A stretch of 64,000 nucleotides of DNA. It comes from Sepiola atlantica. Its lineage: Eukaryota; Mollusca; Cephalopoda; Sepiida; Sepiolidae. How positions within the stretch are numbered: position 1 is the first letter of the stretch; every line of letters begins with the position of its first letter. A model generated the notes under the pieces. It was not told the DNA's origin. It was given only the letters and a program-made list of their open reading frames with translations, and ran no database searches. Shown here piece after piece: positions 11,313 to 22,869 of this stretch. Location of the stretch: the NCBI GenBank assembly GCA_963556195.1, contig OY744528.1, forward strand, positions 62,315,552 to 62,379,551, in the 5' to 3' direction. The position numbers were made by a program, and so were the translations under genes.

Positions 11313-11964
11313 GCTTAATATCCCCTCCAAGAAAAAATTTGGCCTGAGGCGCTCACACCGGCGAATGCTGGCACTCTCTCCTCGCAACAGATACTACACT
11401 ATCTCCACCCTCTCAAAAAGGTGTGAGCGCCGGCGAATGCCGACCCTCCCTCCCCCCCCCCCAATTTGGCCTGAGGGGCTCATCTGGCGAATACCGATAC
11501 CCCCCTCCCCCAAATTTCGCCTGAGGCGCTCACACCGGCGAATGCCGTCACCCCCCCAATTTGGCATGAAAGGAGGAGGTAATGCCTATCATGATAACGG
11601 AAGGGAGGGGAGGAATATTAGCGTCTATTAAAAGGTTGTAGTGTGAGTGAATTTCTTCCCGCCACTTTGCACTATTTTTCAAATTATCTGCCACTCTCTG
11701 ACGTCATGATGACCTGATATAACCGGACACAATTTAGAGCAAGACCGGGTACATCCGGCAAGGGATTATGGGACAGATGCGGATGTGATTGAGCAACCCT
11801 TGTTTCACTACACACTCTTAACGTAGGATTTCTTATGTTGTTATTGATGCATCCGGACAGAAGTTATTGGATGATCTGATACAACCGGACACAATTAAGG
11901 GCAAGACCGGGTACATCCGGAAAGGGATTATGGGATGTTTACAGTGACTCTGCATTTTTATCGG
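11313..11964. other. GC-rich repeats and shared pre-tail sequence of E1
   Basis: Three copies of a ~75-bp motif with GGCCTGAGGCGCTCACACCG (11340-11560) are followed by two blocks with ACAACCGGACACAATT and AAGACCGGGTACATCCGG (~11710-11940). The TTGAGCAACCCTTGTTTCAC sequence at ~11795 recurs near 12925 (E2) and 14325 (E3), showing that E1-E3 share more than the tail. Confidence 0.6.
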
Positions 11965-12238
11965 ATTAGTACATAAATACATTAGATTATTTCGAATTTA
12001 CTACATATTAACGTTGAAAAAGTCGTGTAAAATACGAAAAAACTGCTACCTTTTGTCGGAAAGTGGTCCGGTTGACTGTCAGCGAGTGAATCGTTTTTCG
12101 CGATTTTTAGATATTTTACATCCGGGATGTGTGCGGTCCTGTAGATGTCAACTTTTTGACATATCGTCGCATAGTTTTTGAGGAGATACTGGACATACAA
12201 ACACACAAACAAACAGACAACTGCCCTTTATATAAGAG
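11965..12238 (+). repeat. Shared tail module, copy 1 (E1)
   Basis: About 270 bp with the order AACGTTGAAAAAGT, AGATATTTTACATCC, GATGTCAACTTTTTGACA, TAGTTTTTGAGGAGA and a GGACATACAAAC-rich end. It matches 13010-13282, 14400-14675 and 19312-19574 in the same orientation. GTCAA..TTGAC forms a small hairpin. Confidence 0.85.
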
Positions 12239-13282
12239 ACTAGCAGGGGTACCCGGCGTTGTCCGGGGCTCTCCCTCCTCCTCCCCGCAAGCAAAATAGG
12301 ATATTGAGTACTTTTCTCCCGGACAACGCCGAGTATTTAGAAAATCAAGATGGCCTCCAGAGCACTACTAAAATAACTCTTACTGATCCCCCCTCCTTTT
12401 CATCTGCACAATAGTCCGAAGAGAAACACTACAGTAGCTCTATCTAGGACATTTAGCACTTTTCTCCCGGACAACGCCGAAGCCTCTGGGTCCTAAATTG
12501 ACGAAGCCCTCCTCCCCGGTGCTGGGTCCTATACTGTAGAAGCGCCCCGGTGGCTATACTGCAGAAGCACCCCCCGTCCCTGTACTGCAGAAGCCTCTGG
12601 ATCCTATACTATAGAAGCACCCCCGGTGCCTATACTGCATAAGCACCAATGGTCCCTATTCTGTAGAAGCATTTGGGTCCTATATTGTAGAAGCACCCCC
12701 GGTGCTGGGTCCAATACTGTAGACGCACCCTGGTCCCTATACTGCATAAGCACCCATGGTCCCTATTCTGCAGAAGCATCCGGGTCTTATATTGTAGAAG
12801 CACCCCTGGTTCCTATACTGCAGAAGCCCTTCGGTCCTATATTGTAGAAGCGCCCCACCCCCATCCCCAAAGAACTATTTTTATTTTAAAAGATATAAGT
12901 TTAGGTTGCTAGGTGCGGATGTGATTGAGCAACCCTTGTTTCACTGTTATTGATACATCCGGACAGAAGTTATGGAATGACTTGATACAACCGGACAGTG
13001 CATGTTTATCAAGTTGTTACATGAATACATTGGCTTATTTCAAAATCACCAGTAAATAACATTGAAAAAGTTTCAAAAAACCAGACCCGCCCCCGAAAAC
13101 TGGCCCCGTTGACCCCCGGGGACATTTTTTTTTTTTTTTGTAATTTTGAGATATTATGCTCCCAGGTGTTGTCCGGTCCTAAAGATGTCAACTTGTTGAC
13201 AGTTTGCCGAGTAGTTTTTGAGGAGTAGCTGGACATACAAACAGACAGACAGACATACAGACAACTGCCCTTTATATAATAG
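12239..13282 (+). mobile_element. Composite satellite-carrying element E2
   Basis: A 1044-bp unit between ACTAGCAGGGGTACCCGG at 12239 and the next head at 13283. The leader (CTCCCGGACAACGCCGA repeated, GATGGCCTCCAGAGCAC) is shared with E3 but not E1/E4. It holds a 26-bp array (~12530-12850) with CTATACTGTAGAAGCACC units, then the ATGTGATTGAGCAACCC block and the shared tail (~13010-13282). There is no coding capacity. Confidence 0.65.
12530..12850. repeat. 26-bp minisatellite (array D, in E2)
   Basis: About 12 imperfect copies of CCCCTGGTCCCTATACTGTA plus GAAGCA. The same unit expands in E3 and E4. Confidence 0.85.
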
Positions 13283-14675
13283 ACTAGCAGGGGTACCCGG
13301 CGTTGCCCGGGGCTCTCCCTCCTCCTCCTCTCGGCAAGCAAAATAGGATATTGAGCACTTTTCTCCCGGACAACGCCGAGTATTTAGAAAATCAAGATGG
13401 CCTCCAGAGCACTACTAAAATCACTCTTACTGATCCCCCCTCCTTTTCATCTGCACAATAGTCCGAAAAGAAACACTACAGTAGCTCAATCTAGGACATT
13501 TAGCACTTTTCTCCCGGACAACGCCGAAGCCTCTGGGTCCTAAATTGACGAAGCCCCCCCCCCGGTGCTGGGTCCTATACTGTAGAAGCACCCCCAGTGC
13601 TGGGTCCTATACTGTAGAAGTGCCCCGGTGGCTATACTGCAGAAGCACCACCCCGTCCCTGTACTGCAGAAACCTCTGGATCCTATACTGTAGAAGCACC
13701 TACGGTGCCTATACTGCATAAACACTGATGGTCCCTATTCTGTAGAAGCATTTGGGTCTCATATTGTAGAAGCACCCCCGGTGCTGGGTCCTATGCTGTA
13801 GAAGCAATCCTGGTCCCTATACTTTAGAAGCACCCCTGGTCCCTATACTGCATAAGCACCCATGGTCCATATTCTGCAGAAGCACCCGGGTCCTATATTG
13901 TAGAAGCACCCCCGGTGCTGGGTCCTATACTGTAGACGCACCCCTGGTCCCTATACTGTAGAAGCAGCCCTGGTCCCTATACTGCATAAGCACCCATGGT
14001 CCCTATTCTGCAGAAGCCTCCGGGTCTTATATTGTAGAAGCACCCCTGGTTCCTATACTGCAGAAGCCCTTGGGTCCTATCCGTAGAAGCGCCTACCCCC
14101 CTGGTGCCTATACTGCAGAAGAACCCCCCGCCTAGGTCCATATTCTTCAGAAGCCTCCGGGTCCTATATTGTATGAGCACCCCCGCAGGATGAAGATGTT
14201 GATAATTCTGTTCTCTTCACCACCCCCCACCCCACCCGCGTCCCAAACATTCTCCCCCCTCCCCCCAAAGAACTATTTGTATTTTAAAAGATATAAGTTT
14301 AGGTTGCTAGGTGCGGATGTAATTGAGCAACCCTTGTTTCACTGTTATTGATACATCCGGACTGAAGTTATAGGATGACTAGATACAACCGGACAGTGCA
14401 TTTTTATCAAGTTGTTACATGAATACATTGGCTCATTTCAAAATCACCAGTAAATAACATTGAAAAGTTTCAAGACAACAGACCCGCTCCTGAAAACTGG
14501 CCCTGTTGACCCCCGGAGACATTTTTTTTTTTGTAATTTTGAGATATTATGCTCCCAGGTGTTGTCCGGTCCTAAAGATGTCAACTTGTTGACAGTTTGC
14601 CGAGTAGTTTTTGAGGAGTAGCTGGACATACAAACAAACAGACAGACATACAGACAACTGCCCTTTATATAATAG
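13283..14675 (+). mobile_element. Composite satellite-carrying element E3
   Basis: A 1393-bp unit with the same leader, array D and tail order as E2. Array D is about twice as long (~13550-14185), which accounts for most of the length difference. The end (ACTGCCCTTTATATAATAG) joins directly to the E4 head at 14676. Confidence 0.65.
13550..14185. repeat. 26-bp minisatellite (array D, in E3)
   Basis: About 24 copies of the CTATACTGTAGAAGCACCCC-type unit, with larger internal repeats such as CCCGGTGCTGGGTCCTATAC recurring every few units. Confidence 0.85.
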
Positions 14676-14949
14676 ACTAGCGGGGCTACCCGGCGTTGCT
14701 CGGGGGCATAAAAACATATAATTGAAGAAAAATCGCGTGTGTAACATCTTTATATTCAAACTTCTATTTCTCCCCCTCCTCTATAGCCGTCTCTTTATCT
14801 TTCTACCTTTCTCTTCCCTGGTCGCCCCATTTATCTGCTACTTTCTAATTTTGCCTTTTGTGAAAGCTGCTTCTTCCCTACCATTTCTCCTACGTTGCCC
14901 AGGGCAATAGTATGACATATTTCTATAAAAAGTACTACATCTATTTGCG

Positions 14950-15595
14950 CTTTCTATATAAGTACTTATCTCCGCCCCGGTGTTCATACTATATACATAT
15001 CTATCACCACCCCGGTGCACATACAATATATGTACCTATCGCCGCCCCGGGGCAGATACTATATGAGTACCTATTGCCGCCCCAGTATGCATACTACATA
15101 AGTACGTATCGCTGCCCCGGTGCAAATGCTACATACGTACATATCGCCACCCCAGTGCAGATGCTGCATACATACCTATCGCCGCCCCGTTGCAAATGCT
15201 ACATATGTACCTATCGCCGCCCCGGTGCAAATGCTAAATACGTCCCTATAGCCGACCTTATACGAATGCTAAATATGTACTTATCGCCGCCCCGGTGCGT
15301 GTGCTAAATACATACCTATTGCCGCCCTGGTGTGTGTGCTATATACGTACTGATCGATGGCCCGGAGCGCATGCTAAATAATTACCTATCACGCCCTTGT
15401 GCGCATTCTATATACATATTTACTGCCATCCCTGTGCGCATGCTATATAGTACCTATCGCCATTTCTATGCACTACTATACACGTACCTATTGCCACCTC
15501 GGTGCACATACTATATATATACCTATCCCGCCCCAGTGCGCATACTATATTCGTACATATCGCCGCCCCGGTGTTCATACTTTATACTTACCTAC
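14950..15595. repeat. 35-bp minisatellite (array A, in E4)
   Basis: About 18 degenerate copies of the TACCTATCGCCGCCCCGGTG unit, more divergent than in E1. The array ends where TACGAAATATTTTAAGTT starts array B, the same A-to-B order as in E1. Confidence 0.88.
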
Positions 15596-18055
15596 GAAAT
15601 ATTTTAAGTTAAAAAAAACAAAACAATTTCGCCCGACCCCCTAAAAAGTTTGGCCCGACCCCTACAATTTTCCTCGACCCCTAATATCTCAAGCCGCACC
15701 ACCCAATTTTGTTTTACTCTCCCCCAACTCTGAGAAATATTTTGAGTTCAAAACAAAAAAAAAACAAAAACATTTGGCCTGACCCCTAAAAAGTTCGGCC
15801 TTACCCCTAAAATCTTCCCTGATCCCTCAATTTCTTCAGCCCCCTAATTTTTCACTCTGCCCCAACCCTGAGAAATATTTTGACTTCAAAACAAAAAAAA
15901 CAAAAAAAAATTTGGCCTGACCCCTAAAAAGTTCGGCCTGACCCCTAAAATTTTCCCCGACCCCTCAATCTCTCCAGCCCCCTAATTTTTCACTTTCCCC
16001 CAACCCTGAGAAATATTTTGACTTCAAAAAAAAAAAAAAAAAAAAAATTTGGCCTGACCCCTAAAAAGTTCGGCCTGACCCCTAAAATTTTCCCCGACCC
16101 CTCAATCTCTCCAGCCCCCTAATTTTTCACTCTCCCCAACCCTGAGAAATATTTTGACTTCAAATCAAAAAAAAAGAAAAAGATTTGGCCTGACCCCTAA
16201 AAAGTTACGCCTGACCCCTAAAATTATCCTCGACCCCTCAATCTCTCCAGCCCCCTTAATTTTTCACTCAACCCCAACCATAAGAAATATTTTGACTTCA
16301 AAACAAAAAAAAAAAAAAAAAATTTGGCCTGACCCCTAAAAAGTTCGGCTTGACCCCTAAAATTGTCCTCGACCCCTCAATCTCTCCAGCCCCTCTAATT
16401 TTTCACTCTCCCCCAACCCTGAGAAATATTTTGACTTCAAATCAAAAAAAAAGAAAAAGATTTGGCCTGACCCCTAAAAAGTTACGCCTGACCCCTAAAA
16501 TTATCCTTACCCCTCAATCTCTCCAGCCCCCTTTATTTTTCACTCAACCCCAACCATGAGAAATATTTTGACTTCAAAACAAAAAAAACAAAAAAAAATT
16601 TGGCCTGACCCTTAAAAAGTTCGGCTTGACACCTAAAATTGTCCCCGACCCCTCAATCTCTCCAGCCCCCTAATTTTTCACTCTCCCCCAACCCTGAGAA
16701 ATATTTTGAGTTCTAAACAAAAAAACAAAAAAATTTGGCCTGACCCCTAAAAAGTTCGGCCTGACCCCTAAAATTTTCTCCGACCCCTCAATCTCTCCAG
16801 CCCCCTAATTTTTCACTCTCCCCCAACCCTGAGAAATATTTTGACTTCGAAACAAAAAAAAAAAGAAAAAGATTGGGCCTGACCCCTAAAAAGTTACGCC
16901 TGACCCCTAAAATTTTCCCTGATCACTACATTTCTCCAGCCCCCTAATTTTTCACTCTCCCCCAACCCTGAGAAATATTTTGAGTTCAAAACAAAAAAAC
17001 AAAAAAAATTGGCCTGACCCCTAAAAAGTTCGGCCTGACCCCTAAAATTTTCCCCGACCCCTCAATCTCTCCAGCCCCCTAATTTTTCACTCAACCCCAA
17101 TCCTAAGAAATATTTTGACTTCAAAACAAAAAAAAAAAAAAAAAATTTGGCCTGACCCCTAAAAAGTTACGCCTGACCCCTAAAATTTTCCCCGACCCCT
17201 CAATCTCTCCAGCCCCCTGATTTTTCACTCTCCCCCAACCATGAGAAATAATTTGAGTTCAAAAGAAAAAAAACAAAAAAATTTGGCCTGACCCCTAAAA
17301 AGTTCGGCCTGACCCCTAAAATTTTCCCCGACCCTTCAATCTCTCCAGCCCCCTAATTTTTCACTCTCCCCAACCCTGAGAAATATTTTGACTTCCTATC
17401 AAAAAAAAAGAAAAAGATTTGGCCTGACCCCTAAAAAGTTACGCCTGACCCCATAAATTATCCTCGACCCCTCAATCTCTCCAGCCCCCTTAATTTTTCA
17501 CTCAACCCCAACCATAAGAAGTATTTTGAGTTCAAAACAAAAAAAAAAGAAAAAAATTTGGCCTGACCCCTAAAAAGTTCGGCTTGACCCCATAAATTGT
17601 CCCCGACCCCTAAATTTCTCCAGCCCCCTAATTTTTCACTCTCCCCCAACCCTAAGAAATATTTTGAGTTCAAAACAAAAAAAAACAACAACATTTGGCT
17701 TGACCCCTAAAAAGTTACGCCTGACCCCTAAAATTTTCCACGACTCCTCAATCTCTCCAGCCCCCTAATTTTTCACTCTCCCCAACCCTAAGAAATATTT
17801 TGACTTCAAAACAAAAAAAAAAGAAAAAAATTTGGCCTGACCCCTAAAAAGTTCGGCCTGACCCCTTAAAATTTCCCCGACCCCTCATTCTCTCCAGCCC
17901 CCCCATCCCAACTAATTTTTAACTCTCCCCCAACCATGAGAAATATTTTGAGTTCAAAAAAAAAAAAAAAAATGGCCTGACCCCTAAAAAGTACAACCTG
18001 ACCCCTAAAATTTTCCCCGACCCCTGAACTACTCCAAGCCCCCCCAACTTAAAAA
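15595..18055. repeat. ~138-bp satellite (array B, in E4)
   Basis: About 17-18 copies of the unit with GAGAAATATTTTGACTTCAA, an A-run, TTTGGCCTGACCCCTAAAAA, GTTCGGCCTGACCCC and AATCTCTCCAGCCCCC. Variant forms (GTTACGCCTG against GTTCGGCCTG) alternate, hinting at multi-unit amplification. Confidence 0.9.
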
Positions 18056-18109
18056 AAAAACGTGAGTTATCGCTCTTCCTTAGCTATCCTGTAACAGCAT
18101 TCCTGGGGG

Positions 18110-18720
18110 GACCGTTATACTTTAGAAGCACCAATATTTGTAGGGACCATTATAATTTAGAAGCACTAACATTCCTGGGGTGAGACGGTTATACTTCAGA
18201 AGCACCAATATTTCTAAGGACCATTATATTATAGAATCACCAACATTCCTGGCGGGCCGTGATACTTTAGAAGCACCACCCCAGGTCCCTATAGTAGAGA
18301 AGCACCCCTGGTCCCTATACTGGAGAAGCACCCATTGTCCCTATTCTGCAGAAGCCTCCGGTTTCTAAAATGTAGAAGCACCCCTGGTGCTGGGTCTTAT
18401 ACTGTAGAAGCACCCCTGGTCCCTATACTGGAGAAGCACCCACGGTTCTTTTTTCTGCAGTAGCCGCTATGTTCTAATATTTTAGAAGCACCCCCGGTAC
18501 TGGGTCCTATACTGTAGAAGCACCTCTGGTCCCTATACTGTAGAAGCACCTCTGGTCCCTATACTGTAGAAGCACCATTGTCCCTATTCTGTAGAAGCCT
18601 CCGGGTTCTATATGGTAGAAGCACCCCCGGTTCTGGGTCCTATACTGTAGAAGCACCCATGGTCCCTATTCTGCAGAAGCCTCCGGGTCCTATATTGTAG
18701 AAGCACCCCCGGTTCTGGGT
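18110..18720. repeat. 26-bp minisatellite (array D, in E4)
   Basis: About 23 degenerate copies of the CTATACTGTAGAAGCACC unit. The first few (18110-18250) are a divergent form with GACCGTTATACTTTAGAAGC. Confidence 0.8.
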
Positions 18721-19010
18721 CTTTTTTATACATATATAGAGTGGTTATGACCCAACGGGTCACTGGTAACATGTACGGGTTAAATTCTTTTTTTCTTTTT
18801 TTATACATATATAGAGTGATTATGACCCAACGGGTCACTGTAAACGTGTACTTGTTAAATTCTTCTTTTTTTTCTTTTTTTATACATATATAGAGTGGTT
18901 ATGACTCAACGGGTCACTGTAAACGTGTACTTGTTAAATTATTCTTTTTTATACATATATAGAGTGGTTCTGACCCAACGTGTACTTGTCAAATTCCTCT
19001 TTTTTTCTTG
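18720..19010. repeat. Four-copy ~75-bp repeat with TGACCC/GGGTCA hairpins
   Basis: TACATATATAGAGTGGTT starts near 18728, 18804, 18883 and 18952. The first three copies carry TGACCC-AAC-GGGTCA or a one-base variant (a perfect 6-bp inverted repeat in the first two) and then ACGTGTAC. No function can be assigned. Confidence 0.75.
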
Positions 19011-19680
19011 TTTCATCACTATAAAATATAATGAAAAATAACTGAAAAGCCTCTCCCCCCCCCACGATGAAATATGCCCCATGGACCCCTAAGAGGTGGG
19101 TTTATAGATTCGGGAATACACTCATCATCTTACTCTGTGAATTTTACATAAGAATACACTTTTATATGTTATGTATAAAAATATGTTGAAGTAAAATAAG
19201 TTTTGAAGAGAAAAACAAATTCAAAACCTATAACGATGACGTCATATACCTATTACTGTGACGTCACGTGCACAAGAATAAGTTGGTTGAAAACAAAATT
19301 ATTATTACATAATTACATTGGCTGATTTCCAAATTACTACTGAATAACATTAGAAAAAGTTTTAAAGAAGCAGACCCGCTGCCGAAGACTGGCCCCGTTG
19401 ACCCCCAGCAACATGTTTTTTTGTTGTAATTTTGAGATATTATGATCCCAGGTGTTGTACGGTGCTGAAGATATCAACTTTTTGACATGTCGCCGCATAG
19501 TTTTTGAGGAGAAGCTGGACATACAGACAAACAGACAAACAGACAAACAGACAGACAAGTGTCCTTTATAGAGGAGAAGAAGAAGATAATGCTTATTTAA
19601 AATTCCAATGACCAAAATTCAGTCTTTATTATATCATTTATTTTTGCGATAGCAGAATGGACGATTGTCTTACAATTTTT

Positions 19681-19809
<129 letters not shown>

Positions 19810-20409
19810 CTGTGTAAGATCGACGAATGGAAATATTAAAACATCAATTAGAATTAAAATAACCAATAGTTTTTCTCTCTGCCTGAAGCCGGTATCCAAA
19901 TCTAAATGAGTAACTACATATATTTGGGGAAACATTTCTGTATATTAATTATTTGTAATTACGGACTGTGGCACAATGAGTAAAGTTAAATTAATTAGTG
20001 GAATAATTAATTTAAGTACAATCGTTTTTAAATCGGCAATGTTGAAACATTGCCCAAATATTGTTGTCAAACCAAGAATGTTGCAAGACAGAAGAACTCA
20101 TAGCAGCTTGCTATAGTGTAATAATTGACAGCGTTGGTCGATAAAATGATATAATGAAATTATATATTTTATTATTCAGTCATTTGTTGGGTCCAAGACA
20201 ATTAAGACATCACCAAGACAACACGTTCTCTGGCAAAAACAATAAATGCAAACCAGACACTTAACCAAAAGGTTGGACCAGCGGCGTCAATATGCAGTTT
20301 TGTGGGCGCCGAGCTATTGATAAAGCAACTGGTTGGAACTCATGCGATAATCGTGCCCCCCCTCCCTCCGAAGATTCAACCTCGGGATATATTCAGGGCA
20401 TAACAGTAA

Positions 20410-20657
20410 TGTAAGAATATAATATAATAATAATCAGTAAAATAATAATCCATAATAATGGATAATAATAATAATATAATAATATAATAATTATAATAAT
20501 ATATAATAATGATAATAATATATAATATATATATATAATATATAATATAATATATATAATATAATATATATAATATATAATATATAAAATATATAAATAT
20601 ATAATTATATAAATATATAAATATAAATAAATATATATATATAAATATATATATATA
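20410..20657. repeat. AT/ATA low-complexity tract left of the transposon
   Basis: Irregular TAATAA, TATAA and (AT)n runs. A similar tract continues right of the transposon (21939-22190), so the element probably inserted into an AT-rich simple-sequence block. Confidence 0.85.
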
Positions 20658-21936
20658 CAGGGTGTTTCAAAAGTCTTGGGAACATTACGAATGCGTATAT
20701 CTCATGAACTATTCCAGGTAGAAAAATGAAACTGGTGCCATTTTAAAGCTTGCTTAATCAAGTTTTTGGTCATACTAATGATTTTCGTGTTATCTTTCCA
20801 GGTGCAGTAATGGCGTTCTCTAAACAAGACAAGGCATTTTGCGTCCTCCAATTTGCAATGACTGAATCGTGGACATGTGTTCAGCGTGCATTTCGCAGGA
20901 AATTTAAAAAAGAAGCCCCTGAAAGGAAATCCATTGTCAGATGGCATGCTAAATTTGTGAAAGATGGGTGTTTGTGCCCAAGTAAGCGAACAGGTCGCCC
21001 TTCAACTTCAGAAGATGCAGCTGAGCAAGTTCGGACAGCCTTTCAGCGGAGCCCCCGTAAATCAGTGAGAAGAGCCAGCAGGGAACTTCAGCTTGCTCCA
21101 GCAACTGTCTGGCGTGTCTTAAGGAAACGACTGCAAATGGTACCTTACAAGCTCAAGTTGGTCCAAAAGTTGAAGGACACTGATAAGCCACTTCGCCGTG
21201 ACTTTTGCATTGCAATGCAAGAGAAATTGGAAGATAACGGCTTTGATGACTGGCTTGTTTTTAGCGATGAGGCGACCTTCCATCTGAATGGCAAAGTTAA
21301 CAAGCATAACACTCGCATATGGGGTACTGAGAATCCTCATGAACTTCTTGAGCACGAGCGAGATTCACCAAAAGTGAACGTGTTTTGTGCAATTTCCAAG
21401 AAAGGTGTCTATGGACCGTTCTTCTTTGAAGAGGCAACTATCACTGGTGAATCCTATCTCAACATGCTGGAAGACTGGTTAATGGCTCAGTTGGAACAAG
21501 CAAAATCTGATGACTTCATTTTTCAACAAGGCTGCCTGGTAGATGGATTGGGAGATCTGGGCGAGGTGATGACGTTCTCATGCCCTGGCCTCCTAGGTCT
21601 CCAGATCTTACCCCGTGTGACTTTTTCCTTTGGGGCTTTGTCAAGCAACAAGTCTATGTGCCGCCGCTTCCAAGAGATATTGACGAACTAAAGGCTCGAG
21701 TAACGGCAGTTGTGGGAACCATTGACGTCAAGATGCTGGAACGCGTTTGGCAGGAAATGGATTATCGACTAGATGTCTGCCGTGTGACGAATGGTGCTCA
21801 TATTGAGCAACTTTGAAGATTCCCCACAAAACTTGAAACTTTAACCTTTCCAACGGTACCAATTTCATTTTTCAACTCCTAATAGTTTTTGAGTTATTAA
21901 AAATCGTTATGTTCCCAAGACTTTTGAAACACCCTG
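20658..21936 (+). mobile_element. Tc1/mariner-superfamily DNA transposon
   Basis: A 1279-bp element with terminal inverted repeats. The left end reads CAGGGTGTTTCAAAAGTCTT; the right end is its reverse complement, with identity over about 28 bases. It contains one broken transposase. The size and organisation are typical of mariner-like elements. A TA lies just left of the left end, but the right flank reads ATTG, so a clean TA duplication is not seen; the AT-rich site may have decayed. Confidence 0.88.
20810..21816 (+). pseudogene. Mariner-like transposase, frameshifted
   Basis: The likely start is ATGGCGTTCTC at 20810. The N-terminal part has the paired helix-turn-helix DNA-binding region (SIVRWHAKF, RTGRPSTSED, SRELQLAPATVWRVL). 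The DDE/D core follows: first aspartate in FSDEATFHLNG, then KVNVFCAISKKGVYGPFFF. The second catalytic region after FIFQQ is altered, and the frame shifts near 21530-21580. The third acidic residue, in RSPDLTPCDFFLWG, and the C-terminal end (to IEQL, stop at 21814-21816) are in another frame. The gene cannot make a full transposase. About 335 codons in total is normal for the family. The nearest clade is uncertain. Confidence 0.85.
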
Positions 21937-21938
21937 AT

Positions 21939-22005
21939 TGATATATATAATATATATATATATATAAATATTAATATATAAATATATAAATATATAATAT
22001 ATAAA

Positions 22006-22073
<68 letters not shown>

Positions 22074-22212
22074 TATACTATATATAATATAATAATATAT
22101 ATATAATAATAATATATATATATAATAATATAATAATATAATAATAATAATATAATAAAAATAATACTCCATTATAATGGATAATAATTATGGATGATGA
22201 TGATGATGATGA

Positions 22213-22268
<56 letters not shown>

Positions 22269-22290
22269 CTACTACTACTACTACTACTAT
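21939..22290. repeat. AT-rich tract and (GAT)n(ACT)n microsatellites
   Basis: (AT)n with a long pure run at ~22012-22070, TAATAATA runs, then GATGAT and about 24 ACT/TAC trinucleotides at 22207-22290. The open frame of serines on the minus strand is a microsatellite artefact. Positions 22300-22860 show nothing recognisable. Confidence 0.9.
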
Positions 22291-22869
22291 CCATAATAGT
22301 AAAATAATAATCCGTACAAATAATAATCCATAAAAAATAATGACATAATAATAGTAATTCAGGATATAATAGTAATTCTAGACCGAATTTAGTTAGTACC
22401 GAGTCACACCGAATACGACACTGAGTGCTTCCCTGGGACGCGAACTTGTCGACACAACGATCAGGCCACAGACACACGAAAGACAAAGTAAACAAACAAC
22501 CCCCAAAAGTTTTAAGCTGCTCGTCCCTTTAATTAAGTCTTTATTTCGACCCCCGAAGAATAGCGACCGTATACAAGAGTAATTAAATTGCATTTTTGCG
22601 AACATTTTATAGTTTTGTTTTCTTAACTTTTACTTTGTTACTGTCATTATTGACGACATGTATACCATAGTAAATCGAGTACTTGTGTATATCTGTGATT
22701 ATATGGTTTGTCTCTATGGCATACTTAGGGAGACCAAAATATGGATGAGATCGGAGATCCTTATAAATAAAAAGGGTGAACTGCTACTAAAATGAAGGCC
22801 ATTATTATTACCAGAAGGTGAATAAAAAGTATAGACTTCTACTAACAATAATGTTTTAATTATTGTCGA

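Larger units (their letters stand above)
6568..12238 (+). mobile_element. Composite satellite-carrying element E1
   Basis: The first of four head-to-tail units. The head begins at ACTAGCGGGGCTACCCGGCG and has a ~260-bp non-repetitive leader (to ~6830) shared with E4. Inside are a 35-bp array (~6850-8745), a ~138-bp array (~8750-10040), a 33-bp array (~10042-11312), a GC-rich segment repeating GGCGCTCACACCGGCGAATG, and a ~270-bp tail (~11965-12238). The tail ends with CAAACAGACAACTGCCC and TTTATATAAGAG. Tail and next head are directly joined. No transposase or reverse transcriptase is visible, so the unit would be non-autonomous. The class is unknown; Helentron/HINE-like elements and molluscan 'pearl' elements also combine conserved arms with internal satellites. 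Confidence 0.65.
14676..19574 (+). mobile_element. Composite satellite-carrying element E4
   Basis: The head and leader (14676-~14940) match E1. Then follow array A (~14950-15595), a long array B (~15595-18055), array D (~18110-18720), a four-copy ~75-bp repeat (~18720-19010), a short unique stretch and the shared tail (~19312-19574) ending GACAAGTGTCCTTTATAGAG. It combines satellites seen separately in E1 and in E2/E3. No next head follows the tail, so the series ends here. Confidence 0.65.

Noticed and set aside
10017..11631. Several 75-237-codon frames on both strands
   Set aside because: All are products of a 33-bp satellite whose period is divisible by three and which lacks stops on both strands.
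20750..20809. Upstream extension of the transposase to 20750
   Set aside because: The family start fits ATGGCG at 20810; the earlier codons lie in the subterminal non-coding part.
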